Notes: a model not told the origin generated them from the letters alone. Positions 7,703-15,277 are shown, counted from the stretch's first letter. The stretch: DNA of 64,000 nt from JAXLZZ01 sp046350675 (GCA_046350675.1 JAXLZZ010000004.1:1-64000), one strand, 5' to 3'. Numbers and translations are program-made.

Positions 7703-8904
7703 GCAACCACCTCGGCGCGATGCGCATGATACAGATCTTTAACTTTGTCGCTCACCGTATGCCACGACATACGCTCATATTCACGGTAAGCGTTGTTTCT
7801 TAGCTCATCCCGAAGGGCATCATTCTGCATAACAGCAGTGATCTGGTTGGCCATCTCATCAATATCCCAGTAATCCACCTTGAGGCAGTTGTTGAGAATT
7901 TCGCTGACACCTGATTGCTTGCTGACAAGAGCGGGGGTGCCGTAGCCAATTGCCTCGAGGGGTGTTAATCCAAAAGGCTCTGATACTGATGGCATCACAA
8001 ACAGATCGCCGATTGCGTAGGCGTCGCGCCAGTTTTTACCACGCTGGAAGTCTGTAAAGATAATGTTTTGACCAATGCCGAGGCTGGAAGCCAGATCCAC
8101 GAGTTCGTAATACTGTTCGCCGCTACCAACAATCAAAAACAGTGTTTTCGGATTATGCGCAATAACCTCTTTAGCAGCGTGCAACAGATTTGGTAGGCCT
8201 TTTTGGATGGTGAGGCGTCCGACATTCACCACAACACGGTAGCCTTGACTGCGCATCATCTCTAGGTAGCGGTATACGTTTTGGTCGTCGAGGGGCGCAA
8301 GCTCAGTAGGGTCAATGCTATTATGAACGACCTCAATCTTATCGGCAGGAACACCGTAGTCTCTTACAATCGCTCGTTTGGTATGCTCGCTAACAGCGAT
8401 GATTCGATCGGCAATATGCAAAGAAATACCTTCAATTTCTTTTACTAGCGGGTTGCCGTATTTGTTGCCTGAGCGGTCTGATTCTACAGAGTGGACATGG
8501 AGGATGATTGGACAGTTTTTGGCTTCTTTGACACGAAGCGCCGCTCGGAAAGTGAGCCAGTCATGGGCATGCACAATGTCGAACTCACGTTCTTTTACGA
8601 GCTCAGCAACGGTTTGCTCGAACAATTCCTGTTGTTGATAAATATCGAGCCACTCTTCGGTGCCATCTTCTAGGATGTATTTGTAGCTGTCATAGGCGAT
8701 GCCGGATCGCAGTACTTCACTAACACTTTGAGGGTGCGCTGCCGTGACATCCATAAAATCTATGCCGTGATCAGCGCTGTAGGGTAGCATGAATTCGATG
8801 TCGACGTTCTTTTTTGAGAGTGATTTACACAGCTGGTAGCACGCTGTGCCCAGTCCACCACTATTGTGAGGCGGTAATTCCCACCCTAACATCAAAACTT
8901 TCAT
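7699..8904 (-). CDS. Family 4 glycosyltransferase, glycogen/starch-synthase-like
   Basis: 401 aa, GT-B fold. The N-terminus MKVLMLGWELPPHNSGGLG carries the glycine-rich loop typical of glycogen synthases and related GT4 or GT5 enzymes. The C-terminal domain has VVNVGRLTIQKGL and the donor-site signature EPFGLTPLEA, an E-x7-E pattern. It probably elongates an alpha-glucan from a nucleotide-sugar that the two hydrolases downstream then mobilise. It is the first gene of the operon, preceded by a good promoter at 8942-8970. A sucrose-synthase or trehalose-synthase-like activity is an alternative. Confidence 0.85.
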   Translation of the reverse strand: MKVLMLGWELPPHNSGGLGTACYQLCKSLSKKNVDIEFMLPYSADHGIDFMDVTAAHPQSVSEVLRSGIAYDSYKYILEDGTEEWLDIYQQQELFEQTVAELVKEREFDIVHAHDWLTFRAALRVKEAKNCPIILHVHSVESDRSGNKYGNPLVKEIEGISLHIADRIIAVSEHTKRAIVRDYGVPADKIEVVHNSIDPTELAPLDDQNVYRYLEMMRSQGYRVVVNVGRLTIQKGLPNLLHAAKEVIAHNPKTLFLIVGSGEQYYELVDLASSLGIGQNIIFTDFQRGKNWRDAYAIGDLFVMPSVSEPFGLTPLEAIGYGTPALVSKQSGVSEILNNCLKVDYWDIDEMANQITAVMQNDALRDELRNNAYREYERMSWHTVSDKVKDLYHAHRAEVVA

Positions 8905-8941
8905 TGCTTTTTAACCCACACTTGTTTTCGTTTCTATTTGT

Positions 8942-8970
8942 ATTATAGAGGTGACACCCCTATAGCACAA
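8942..8970 (-). promoter_or_regulatory. Promoter of the GT4-GH57-GH15 operon
   Basis: On the minus strand, -35 TTGTGC (8970-8965), 17 bp, -10 TATAAT (8947-8942). The leader before the ATG at 8904 is about 30 nt. The spacer contains the palindrome AGGGGTGTCACCTCT, a possible operator. Confidence 0.65.
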
Positions 8971-9032
8971 GCACTATAACTCGTTTAGTTTACCACACCG
9001 GTGCATCAGATAGCCAGCATTCTATAAAAATA

Positions 9033-9062
9033 AAAGAACCCCTGTATCCACAGGGGTTCTTT
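9033..9062 (-). terminator. Terminator of the LANTG surface-protein gene
   Basis: A perfect 13-bp stem AAAGAACCCCTGT/ACAGGGGTTCTTT with an ATCC loop. On the minus strand it is followed by a U-rich run (TTTTATTTTTATAG). It lies 18 bp after the stop of the gene at 9081. Confidence 0.88.
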
Positions 9063-9080
9063 GGTGGTCGACCAGTCTAT

Positions 9081-9809
9081 TTAGAGACCGATGCGACGAC
9101 GGATGAAGAAGTTGTAGCCGAGGCCAGCAATAGAGCTGATGCCTGCGAAAACTGCAGCTGTTTCACCAGGACCAGTGTTAGCAAGTTCGGTTGGAGTCTC
9201 GCTAGAAACTGGGGTTTCCTCGACGGTCTCAGTGGTTGTAGCTGGAACGTCAGGAGTTGGAGTTGGTGTTGGCTCTGGGGTAGGGGTAGGTTTTGGTGTA
9301 GGCTTTGGAGTTGCCTTACATGGGACCTTATCGCCACCTACTTTAGCAGCCAGGTGCGGCTGAGCTTGACCCGTAGCCGCTAGGTTAGCAGGCATACCTT
9401 TTACAAGGTCAGCTTGCCATGCACAGTTAGGGGTAACAACAGTGATCGTGTGTGTACCAGGAGCGTACCAGTGCGTCTTAGAAGCGTACAAGTACTGGTT
9501 GTTCAAACGATTCTGCCAAATACCGTCGTTGATCTTGTAAACAGCCAAGCTAACTTGCTGACGCTCCTTACAAGCCTTTGGAACGGTAAAGGTTGCAACA
9601 GCGTAGCCATTCTTGTACACAACATCAGCCTTGGCGTTATATTGTGTAAAACAACGCTTGTCATTTGGGTTGTTTGGGTTAGCTGATGCTGCATTCGCAG
9701 TTAGGTTTGCGATAGGGGCAGCGATCACCATAATGCTGAGAATCGCAAACACGTTTAGTGTGCGACGTACAGACTTGATGTCTAACATATCTTTAATGAT
9801 TCGGTTCAT
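9081..9809 (-). CDS. Secreted surface protein with LANTG sorting signal
   Basis: 242 aa. Start chosen at 9809, where an AGGAGG site lies 6 bases upstream. The N-terminus is a long signal peptide (charged MNRIIKDMLDIK, then FAILSIMVIAAPIANLTANA). The mature part has four cysteines and beta-rich segments, then a Pro/Thr stalk of KPTP, TPEP and TPTP repeats. The C-terminus is a classic wall-sorting signal: LANTG, a hydrophobic stretch and the basic tail IRRRIGL. A sortase would cleave within LANTG and link the protein to the cell surface. No sortase gene lies in this window. The mature domain is not one I recognise; a surface role in contact with a host cell is inference. Confidence 0.8.
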   Translation of the reverse strand: MNRIIKDMLDIKSVRRTLNVFAILSIMVIAAPIANLTANAASANPNNPNDKRCFTQYNAKADVVYKNGYAVATFTVPKACKERQQVSLAVYKINDGIWQNRLNNQYLYASKTHWYAPGTHTITVVTPNCAWQADLVKGMPANLAATGQAQPHLAAKVGGDKVPCKATPKPTPKPTPTPEPTPTPTPDVPATTTETVEETPVSSETPTELANTGPGETAAVFAGISSIAGLGYNFFIRRRIGL

Positions 9810-9856
9810 AGTACCTCCTACTATTATCCCACCCCTATTAACAAGGGTATACTTAC

Positions 9857-9885
9857 ATAATAGCATAACCAGCATACAATGTCAA
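9857..9885 (-). promoter_or_regulatory. Promoter of the LANTG surface-protein gene
   Basis: On the minus strand, perfect -35 TTGACA (9885-9880), 17 bp, then TATTAT (9862-9857). The leader is about 40 nt long and carries the AGGAGG ribosome site, unlike the leaderless genes nearby. Confidence 0.8.
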
Positions 9886-9917
9886 GTATATTGTATAGTA
9901 AACGTAAGCGGTATCTG

Positions 9918-10106
9918 TTATGTAGCCTGTATCGGTGGCAGAGGTATTGATACCATCTCTGTTGGTTCGGGGTTCGGATATCTCGGTTCGGGCTGCTCGC
10001 CAGCATAGGATATGCCTACATAACTTTCAGTAGCTATACCACCGATATCTCTGGGTACAGTTGCGACATCTTCAATACAAACTTCTTCTCTACTAATGGT
10101 TTCCAT
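9918..10106 (-). CDS. Small 62-aa protein of unknown function
   Basis: 62 aa, starting METISREEVCIEDVATV. A near-perfect ribosome site GAGGAG lies 7 bases before the ATG, strong evidence that it is translated. The sequence is acidic, has one Cys, and a proline-rich C-terminal half (PEPRYPNPEPTE, IPLPPIQAT). There is no membrane segment or signal peptide. A Gly-Gly near residue 22 is reminiscent of a leader-peptide cleavage site, but the usual double-glycine leader consensus is absent. It follows an unusually structured 150-nt leader and sits just upstream of the LANTG surface-protein gene on the same strand. Confidence 0.65.
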   Translation of the reverse strand: METISREEVCIEDVATVPRDIGGIATESYVGISYAGEQPEPRYPNPEPTEMVSIPLPPIQAT

Positions 10107-10272
10107 GATTTTCTCCTCAAATTAAATAAAGACTTCGGTTGAAGCCTTTTGCCGCTGTACTTGTCCTATCTAGGAGCTTCAACCATTGCTAAAGCACAGC
10201 CCTTGAAGTCTGAGGGCGAGGAGGAGTTCTGTGCTCTTGGTTGAATGAATCATCATACCTACTAGTATATCA
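10107..10272 (-). promoter_or_regulatory. Structured, switch-like mRNA leader of the 62-aa gene
   Basis: On the minus strand an extended -10 (TGATATACT, near 10272-10264) starts a leader of about 150 nt. Its predicted pairs (given by plus coordinates) are: P1, AACCA/TGGTT with AGCACAG/CTGTGCT (10181-10199 with 10229-10242), enclosing GCCCT/AGGGC (10199-10203 with 10213-10217); P2, GGTTGAAGC/GCTTCAACC (10137-10145 with 10176-10184); and P3, GACTTC/GAAGCC-type hairpin (10131-10146). P2 excludes P3 and clashes with the foot of P1. A CTCCTCCTC run in the leader (10226-10218) is complementary to the ribosome site GAGGAG (10118-10113). Alternative pairing of this kind is typical of riboswitches or attenuators. 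No known class is recognised. Confidence 0.5.
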
Positions 10273-10286
10273 GATCAGACAAGACC

Positions 10287-12389
10287 TTAAGCAGCGCGGT
10301 CAATAGTCTCAAGCTCAAATATAGCGTTTTGAATCTTTTGCCGATGGTGCGCAATGTTTTCATCTTCGTTGCGATGAATAATTCGCTTAGCTCCGGCTTC
10401 ACGCGCGTCAGCTTTAGTAAGTTCTAACACTTCCAAGCATGAGCCTGCCGCTTGGCTTTCAGCAATAATGTATGTCGCATTGCCTTTTGCAGGAGTCTCC
10501 GCAACGGCATAATGATCATTTTGAGTGCTAAATAACACTACATAATAAGCTGGTGCGCTTCCAAGTGATTCTTTCTTTGAGCGGAATAGACGACCACCGT
10601 ATTTTTCGCTGATCAAAGCCAGATTTAGCAAGCGGTCCCAGTTGATTTCCTCGTAATGTTCGTCAGAAGAGGCTTTGAGACGCTCAATTTCTGCACGGAT
10701 ATTGTCTTTAGTGGGATTAGGGGGCAGAATTAGCTGATCAAGCTGCTCCGCAATAGCAGCAACGTCACGCTCATTGATGTCAGTGACTGTAGTATTTTCG
10801 ATCTCAGGTTCTACATTATCTTCGATAATTTGCTCTAATTCAGGCTCTTCTGTCTCATTTTCGGCAGGGAACAGCAAAGGATCAATAGCAGCCACTAGCT
10901 CACTGCCTTTAGTCCAACTCCCGGCAATTACATTGCGCAAGATTGGCCACTCTAACTTAAGTCCTTCAAGTTTCTTTGAAAGTGGATGTGCATCGTTCAA
11001 AACCTTGCGATACTCAGTCAAATTCAAGTCTTCGATGTTTGGTTCTTTGTTTGCAAGCTCAGTTGCTGCTTTGTGTTCTTCTTCGAGCTCTTCTGCAAGG
11101 GTTTTAGCGCCTGAGCGCTGTAGATAGAGCAAGAAGGCTATGGTGTCTTTTGCTTCATTTTTTGGCCGACCAGCCAGAAGATTATTACCGTCTTCGTCGT
11201 TTACACCTGTGATGAGCTTGAACTGCAGGTCTGACAGCCCGAGCGACTTAAGTTCTTTCGTGCTCATGTTTACCCATTCTGACTCTCGCACACCCAGACG
11301 TGCCATAAATTCATGTATAGCCTGGTCCAAACTGTTTTGTGCTGCTTTTAGTGCTTCTTTTTGGGCTTCACGTGCATCGCGAACTCGTTCTTTTTCTTCA
11401 CGCTGTGCGGCTGCTTCCGGTGTTTCCGATTCTGACACATCTGTTTTTTGCACGTGTGCATCTTTTGAACCAGCTACCATCATTGCTGCGGTGGCAGTCT
11501 CATCATATAAAACCTGAATGGCTCCTAGGAAGTTATCTTGAGGAGAGCCAGGCTCTATGATTGATGCACGCATGTTCTGAAGCAGGTTGCCGAGTGATCG
11601 GGTTTTCTGGCCGAAAGTAACAAATGTATCTAGCGACGCATTGCCATGATTATCGACAAGTTGGGAGTAGACATTCTCTTCAAGCTTTTGTACGTGTGAG
11701 ATTTGCCGAGGACTCATGTGTTTCATTAGACTTAATAATAGGGTTTGCTCGCTTTGATAGGTGGCTAAATTACCCGCTATTACCAGGCTGGGTAGCAATG
11801 AGTCGATAGGGTTTTCCTCTGAAGAGTTAGTAATACTATCAATTTGTTTCTGAGCCTTCTCTTGTAGGTAAAAAGGGTTCCGACGAAGATTTACGGCATG
11901 ACGTAATCCTCCTACCTTGAAGTGCTCGATTAGGTTTTGCTCATTAGCATAGTTCTTTTGCTCAGGCAGGTGACATTCTTCTGCTCGCTCCACCCACTTA
12001 TCTGGATCAGCACCAGCAGCTAAAATCTTTGTCATAGCCGCTATGCCTACATACGAAAATGGGTGTTGCATGTGTTCGAACAAGTGGGGTACTGCCTCAA
12101 GCTTTATTCGAGCTGAGCCCTGGCGCATATCTGTGCGCGCAATGATAAGGTCTTCCGAGTGAGAAATAAGCTCTTCATAGACATCGCTCAGGCTATTTGA
12201 AGTTCTGCTGTTTTTTTTGTAAATCGAGATGGTGTTGTGATTCTTTTTAATCTCGCGTCCGAGATCTTTGATACCATCAGCACATACTTCCTCATGCTCC
12301 GGCACGACGCCAGCGAGCATCGACAGCTGGGCGGTTAACTCTTCAAGGGTCTGGCCGTGTTCAGGGCTTAAAGCTTCTTTAGTGCGCAT
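10287..12389 (-). CDS. Large orphan protein, 700 aa, mostly helical
   Basis: I do not recognise this family. The start at 12389 (MRTKEALSPEHG) was chosen because a perfect promoter puts the -10 box 7 bases upstream; the upstream in-frame extension runs into promoter and tRNA-fragment sequence. It is soluble, with long charged helices and probable coiled coil around residues 320-370 (EAAAQREEKERVRDAREAQK). An acidic stretch lies near residues 530-560, followed by a compact mixed alpha/beta C-terminal domain (about 600-700: YYVVLFSTQNDHYAVAETP). That domain might bind a ligand or nucleic acid. It is monocistronic. Confidence 0.7.
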   Translation of the reverse strand: MRTKEALSPEHGQTLEELTAQLSMLAGVVPEHEEVCADGIKDLGREIKKNHNTISIYKKNSRTSNSLSDVYEELISHSEDLIIARTDMRQGSARIKLEAVPHLFEHMQHPFSYVGIAAMTKILAAGADPDKWVERAEECHLPEQKNYANEQNLIEHFKVGGLRHAVNLRRNPFYLQEKAQKQIDSITNSSEENPIDSLLPSLVIAGNLATYQSEQTLLLSLMKHMSPRQISHVQKLEENVYSQLVDNHGNASLDTFVTFGQKTRSLGNLLQNMRASIIEPGSPQDNFLGAIQVLYDETATAAMMVAGSKDAHVQKTDVSESETPEAAAQREEKERVRDAREAQKEALKAAQNSLDQAIHEFMARLGVRESEWVNMSTKELKSLGLSDLQFKLITGVNDEDGNNLLAGRPKNEAKDTIAFLLYLQRSGAKTLAEELEEEHKAATELANKEPNIEDLNLTEYRKVLNDAHPLSKKLEGLKLEWPILRNVIAGSWTKGSELVAAIDPLLFPAENETEEPELEQIIEDNVEPEIENTTVTDINERDVAAIAEQLDQLILPPNPTKDNIRAEIERLKASSDEHYEEINWDRLLNLALISEKYGGRLFRSKKESLGSAPAYYVVLFSTQNDHYAVAETPAKGNATYIIAESQAAGSCLEVLELTKADAREAGAKRIIHRNEDENIAHHRQKIQNAIFELETIDRAA

Positions 12390-12395
12390 CTTTAC

Positions 12396-12424
12396 ATTAT
12401 AGCAGAAAAAGGATATGAAGTCAA
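12396..12424 (-). promoter_or_regulatory. Promoter of the 700-aa orphan
   Basis: On the minus strand, -35 TTGACT (12424-12419), 17 bp, perfect -10 TATAAT (12401-12396). The ATG follows the -10 by only 6 intervening bases: leaderless. Confidence 0.8.
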
Positions 12425-12444
12425 TATTATAGTGTGATAAGTTA

Positions 12445-12528
12445 TGGCAGGGCACGTGGAATACTCTGTATATTCTTGCGGCGTGCTCGGAATACATTCC
12501 TGCGCGCGTCCTCAAATATCGAACCACG
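12445..12528 (-). pseudogene. Interrupted fragment of the tRNA-Trp 3' half
   Basis: On the plus strand, TGGCAGGGCACGTGGAAT (12445-12462) and ATCGAACCACG (12518-12528) together reproduce the last 28 bases of tRNA-Trp at 12606-12633. Two things differ: one missing G and a 55-bp insertion in what would be the T loop. The insert contains the palindrome GGAAT-AC-ATTCC. The 5' two thirds of the tRNA are absent, so it cannot be functional. Possible origins are a tRNA-site integration scar or a repeat insertion into a duplicated tRNA end. Confidence 0.55.
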
Positions 12529-12564
12529 TCCTGCGGACTATGTGTTTCGACCTCAAGTGTCAAA

Positions 12565-12605
12565 CATAGAAAATGAGCCTACTCTACGAATAGACTCACT
12601 TTCTA
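12565..12605 (-). terminator. Trailer hairpin after tRNA-Trp
   Basis: On the minus strand an arm TAGAAAGTGAG pairs with CTCATTTTCTA about 20 bases later and is followed by TGTTT. The left arm begins at the tRNA CCA end, so folding could compete with or guide 3' processing. It is the likely transcription end for tRNA-Trp. Confidence 0.5.
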
Positions 12606-12680
12606 TGGCAGGGGCACGTGGAATCGAACCACGATCTAGGGTTTTGGAGACCCTCATACTAGCCGTTGTACTATGCCCCT
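12606..12680 (-). tRNA. tRNA-Trp(CCA)
   Basis: Minus-strand cloverleaf: acceptor AGGGGCA/TGCCCCT with discriminator G and encoded CCA, anticodon stem AGGGT/ACCCT around CTCCAAA (anticodon CCA), T arm CGTGG-TTCGATT-CCACG. Confidence 0.95.
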
Positions 12681-12697
12681 TCGTGAAGCCATGCTTC

Positions 12698-12726
12698 ATC
12701 ATACGAGAAAAACTGAAAAATGTCAT
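12698..12726 (-). promoter_or_regulatory. Promoter of tRNA-Trp
   Basis: On the minus strand, -35 ATGACA (12726-12721), 17 bp, -10 TATGAT (12703-12698), ending 17 bp before the tRNA. Confidence 0.7.
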
Positions 12727-12774
12727 CTGTTTTTACTTCTCAAATCAGATGAAATCTGCTATAACTAGATGCAC

Positions 12775-13434
12775 ATGGCGAAAATTTACCCTGTGAAACC
12801 ATTTTTGTTGATGTTCTATGGCTTTCCTGGCGCGGGCAAAACTTACTTTGCACGCCAGATCTGCGAGAACGTGCAAGCAGCGCATTTGCAAGCCGATAAA
12901 ATTCGTAATGAACTCTTTGAGCAACCACAGTACGATACCCAAGAAAACGCGGTGGTTAACCAATTGATGGACTATATGACCGAAGAATTTTTGGCCGCTG
13001 GCTTAAGCGTTGCCTACGACGTAAGTGCTATGCGCGGCGTCCAACGCAAAAACCTTGTAGGACTAGCTCGCAAATACAAAGCTGTACCTCTGTTGGTATG
13101 GTTCCAGATGGATGCCGACACTGCATTTGCACGTAATCAAAAACGTGATCGCCGCCGAGCAGATGATAAATACGCCCCACAGCTTGATCGTACAAGTTTC
13201 GAAGAGGTTTTGGGCCGTATGCAAAATCCGAAGCCAAGCGAAGATTATGTGGTTGTAAGCGGTAAGCACCTGTTTAATATGCAGCAGAGCGCTGTTATCA
13301 ATAAGCTACGAAGTCTTGGTACTCTCAGCCAGGATGATGCAAGCGGCCAGGTTGTAAAGCCAGGGATGGTAAACCTTATCCCGAACCACAACGGTCGAGT
13401 AGATATGACTCGACGCAATATTAGAATTCGATAG
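12775..13434 (+). CDS. P-loop kinase / AAA_33-type ATPase
   Basis: 219 aa. The Walker A motif GFPGAGKT is near residues 15-22, followed by a small-molecule or polynucleotide-kinase-type fold: HLQADKIRNELF, a VAYDVSAMRG strand, and an arginine-rich lid (RNQKRDRRRADDKY). Such proteins phosphorylate small metabolites, RNA ends or, in zeta toxins, UDP-sugars; the substrate cannot be read here. Start set at 12775, with -10 TATAAC (12760-12765) predicting a leaderless mRNA; an ATG six bases earlier is the alternative. No antitoxin-like partner sits next to it, so a toxin role is not supported. The metallopeptidase gene follows 11 bp later. Confidence 0.75.
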   Translation: MAKIYPVKPFLLMFYGFPGAGKTYFARQICENVQAAHLQADKIRNELFEQPQYDTQENAVVNQLMDYMTEEFLAAGLSVAYDVSAMRGVQRKNLVGLARKYKAVPLLVWFQMDADTAFARNQKRDRRRADDKYAPQLDRTSFEEVLGRMQNPKPSEDYVVVSGKHLFNMQQSAVINKLRSLGTLSQDDASGQVVKPGMVNLIPNHNGRVDMTRRNIRIR

Positions 13435-13445
13435 GATATTTAGCA

Positions 13446-14162
13446 ATGGCGAGTAAGCAATTTGCGCTTGATGAGCGCACTAGTATTACCGTGTACAAAA
13501 GGAAAACCAGCAGGAACTTGCGTTTAAGTGTGAGCGCTGACGGCAAGATTAGAGTTAGCATTCCCGTGTGGGCGCCATATCGCACAGGTGTGGCATTTGC
13601 TCAAAAACGTCGTGATTGGATCGAACAACAGCGTAAGCCGCAAGCCTTGCTAGTGAATGGGCAGGCAGTGGGCAAAGCTCATCGTCTGCAATTTGTACAA
13701 AATAGTGCCATCGATGCACTGAAAAGCTCAGTTCGTAGCACAGAAGTCATTGTTCGTGTCCCAGAAGGAATGAGCCTATCTGATACGGAGGTACAGGAGG
13801 TGGCTCGTAAAGCATGCGTTCGGGCTTTGCGCTCAGAAGCCCAGCAACTATTGCCACAACGTCTAAAAATACTTGCTGAGCAACATAGGTTTGAATATAC
13901 ATCAGTTGCCATTAAACAGTTACGAAGTCGGTGGGGCAGCTGTGACCAGAACGGCCACATAGTATTGAATCTATACCTTATGCAGCTACCATGGGAGTCT
14001 ATCGACTATGTGTTGTTGCACGAGCTGACACACACCAAGTATCTGCATCATGGCCCGATATTTTGGGGTGCCATGGAAGAGGTATTGCCTGACGTGAAAC
14101 AGCGTCGTGCAGCAATGCGCAGCCACCAGCCAATACTCCATGCGCCTCTGGCCCAAGTGTGA
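13446..14162 (+). CDS. YgjP-like (DUF45) zinc metallopeptidase
   Basis: 238 aa. The zinc site HELTHTKYLHHGPIFW has the HExxH core near residues 196-200 and a third ligand His soon after, as in YgjP/SprT-like proteins. The preceding block LRSRWGSCDQNGHIVLNLYL is the family signature. The N-terminal half resembles the usual beta-rich domain. No signal peptide or membrane segment, so it is cytoplasmic. It is cotranscribed with the kinase upstream (11-bp gap). The cellular substrate of this family is poorly known. Confidence 0.85.
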   Translation: MASKQFALDERTSITVYKRKTSRNLRLSVSADGKIRVSIPVWAPYRTGVAFAQKRRDWIEQQRKPQALLVNGQAVGKAHRLQFVQNSAIDALKSSVRSTEVIVRVPEGMSLSDTEVQEVARKACVRALRSEAQQLLPQRLKILAEQHRFEYTSVAIKQLRSRWGSCDQNGHIVLNLYLMQLPWESIDYVLLHELTHTKYLHHGPIFWGAMEEVLPDVKQRRAAMRSHQPILHAPLAQV

Positions 14163-14175
14163 CATAATACCAAGC

Positions 14176-15276
14176 ATGGCGCTTAAGGCTAAAAAGACCA
14201 ACATCGAAGAACAGCTTGAACACCAACGCTTGACCAGCCTCATCAACAGCATGGCTGATGCGGTGATTGCCGTAGACGAGCAGTGCAAGATTGTGGTTTA
14301 CAACGGTGCGACACTCAACATTTTAGATGTAAATACCATAAAAAAAGGCGCATCGCTCAAGAGCCTACTAAAACCAATTGATAAAGATAACCAGCCGTTC
14401 GACATCGTAGAGTTAATACGAAACACCGCACGGCCAATTACCAATAGGGATCTGCGGCTTGCCTACGCCGACGGCAGCCACATCAATCTATATCTAAGTA
14501 TCGCTCCTGTGCGACTGGGGTACGGTGAAAAGGGGCAGCAGGGATATGTGCTATTACTAAGAGACATTACACGCGAAAAATCGCTCGAAGAAGAGCGCGA
14601 TGAGTTTATAAGCGTAGTAAGCCATGAATTGCGCACACCGATAGCAATAGCAGAGGGCAACATCAGTAATGCTGAGTTTATTGCCGAACATAGTGGCAAT
14701 ATCGATGAGATTAAAAAGGCACTCAAAGAAGCGCACAGCCAAGTCTTATTTTTGGCCGATATGATTAATGATCTTTCTACGTTGAGCCGCGCTGAACAGG
14801 GGAAACTTGAAGTCGACATAGAATCTATCAATGTGCACGATTTAGTGCAAGAATTAGCAGAAAGCTACACTGCTGAAGCCAAAAAGAAAGGTCTAGCAAT
14901 CAAAACTGTACTCGACCCCAAATTAGAGCTGGTGCAGTCAAGCAAACTGTATGTGCGCGAGATTTTGCAAAACTTTATCACGAACGCCATTAAGTATACG
15001 CATAAGGGCGAAATAACGATTCATGCCAACGCCGAGGCTAAAGGAGTGCGATTTGCCATCCAAGACACTGGTATTGGCATTAGCAAAGCTGATCAAGAGC
15101 GTGTGTTCGATAAATTCTTTCGATCTGAGGATTTTCGTACTCGGCAGGCAAACGGCACCGGCCTCGGGCTGTATGTGACGCTCAAGCTTGTGCGCTTAAT
15201 TCACGCAGAAGTCGAAGTGCAAAGCGAGCTGAATCACGGCTCAACATTCACCATTTTTGTCCCAAATTTGGATTGA
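14176..15276 (+). CDS. Cytosolic PAS-domain sensor histidine kinase
   Basis: 366 aa. A PAS domain covers about residues 15-135 (SMADAVIAVDEQCKIVVYN). A HisKA domain has the H-box SVVSHELRTP with phospho-acceptor His150. The HATPase domain has the N box NFITNAIKYTHKGE and the G boxes DTGIGI and GTGLGLY. There is no membrane segment, so it senses an internal signal. Start at 14176: the -10-like CATAAT is 7 bases upstream, and the longer frame overlaps the upstream gene. There is no adjacent response regulator; the lone receiver at 56191 or one outside the window may be its partner. Confidence 0.9.
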   Translation: MALKAKKTNIEEQLEHQRLTSLINSMADAVIAVDEQCKIVVYNGATLNILDVNTIKKGASLKSLLKPIDKDNQPFDIVELIRNTARPITNRDLRLAYADGSHINLYLSIAPVRLGYGEKGQQGYVLLLRDITREKSLEEERDEFISVVSHELRTPIAIAEGNISNAEFIAEHSGNIDEIKKALKEAHSQVLFLADMINDLSTLSRAEQGKLEVDIESINVHDLVQELAESYTAEAKKKGLAIKTVLDPKLELVQSSKLYVREILQNFITNAIKYTHKGEITIHANAEAKGVRFAIQDTGIGISKADQERVFDKFFRSEDFRTRQANGTGLGLYVTLKLVRLIHAEVEVQSELNHGSTFTIFVPNLD

Positions 15277-15277
15277 T

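Noticed and set aside
9139..9363. A 74-codon plus-strand frame with Val/Gly repeats
   Set aside because: It is the antisense reading of the Pro/Thr stalk of the LANTG protein and has no start signal.
9918..10106. RiPP precursor with double-glycine leader
   Set aside because: A Gly-Gly is present, but the usual leader consensus before it is missing and no modifying enzyme or dedicated transporter is adjacent.
10107..10286. SRP RNA, tmRNA, 6S RNA or RNase P RNA
   Set aside because: The diagnostic motifs of these RNAs are not present on either strand; the region fits an mRNA leader better.
12434..12796. A plus-strand 120-codon frame over the tRNA-Trp region
   Set aside because: It covers the tRNA antisense strand and two promoters; no coding signature.
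12775..13434. Zeta-type toxin of a toxin-antitoxin pair
   Set aside because: There is no small antitoxin gene next to it; the neighbours are a tRNA and a metallopeptidase, so only a general P-loop kinase call is justified.
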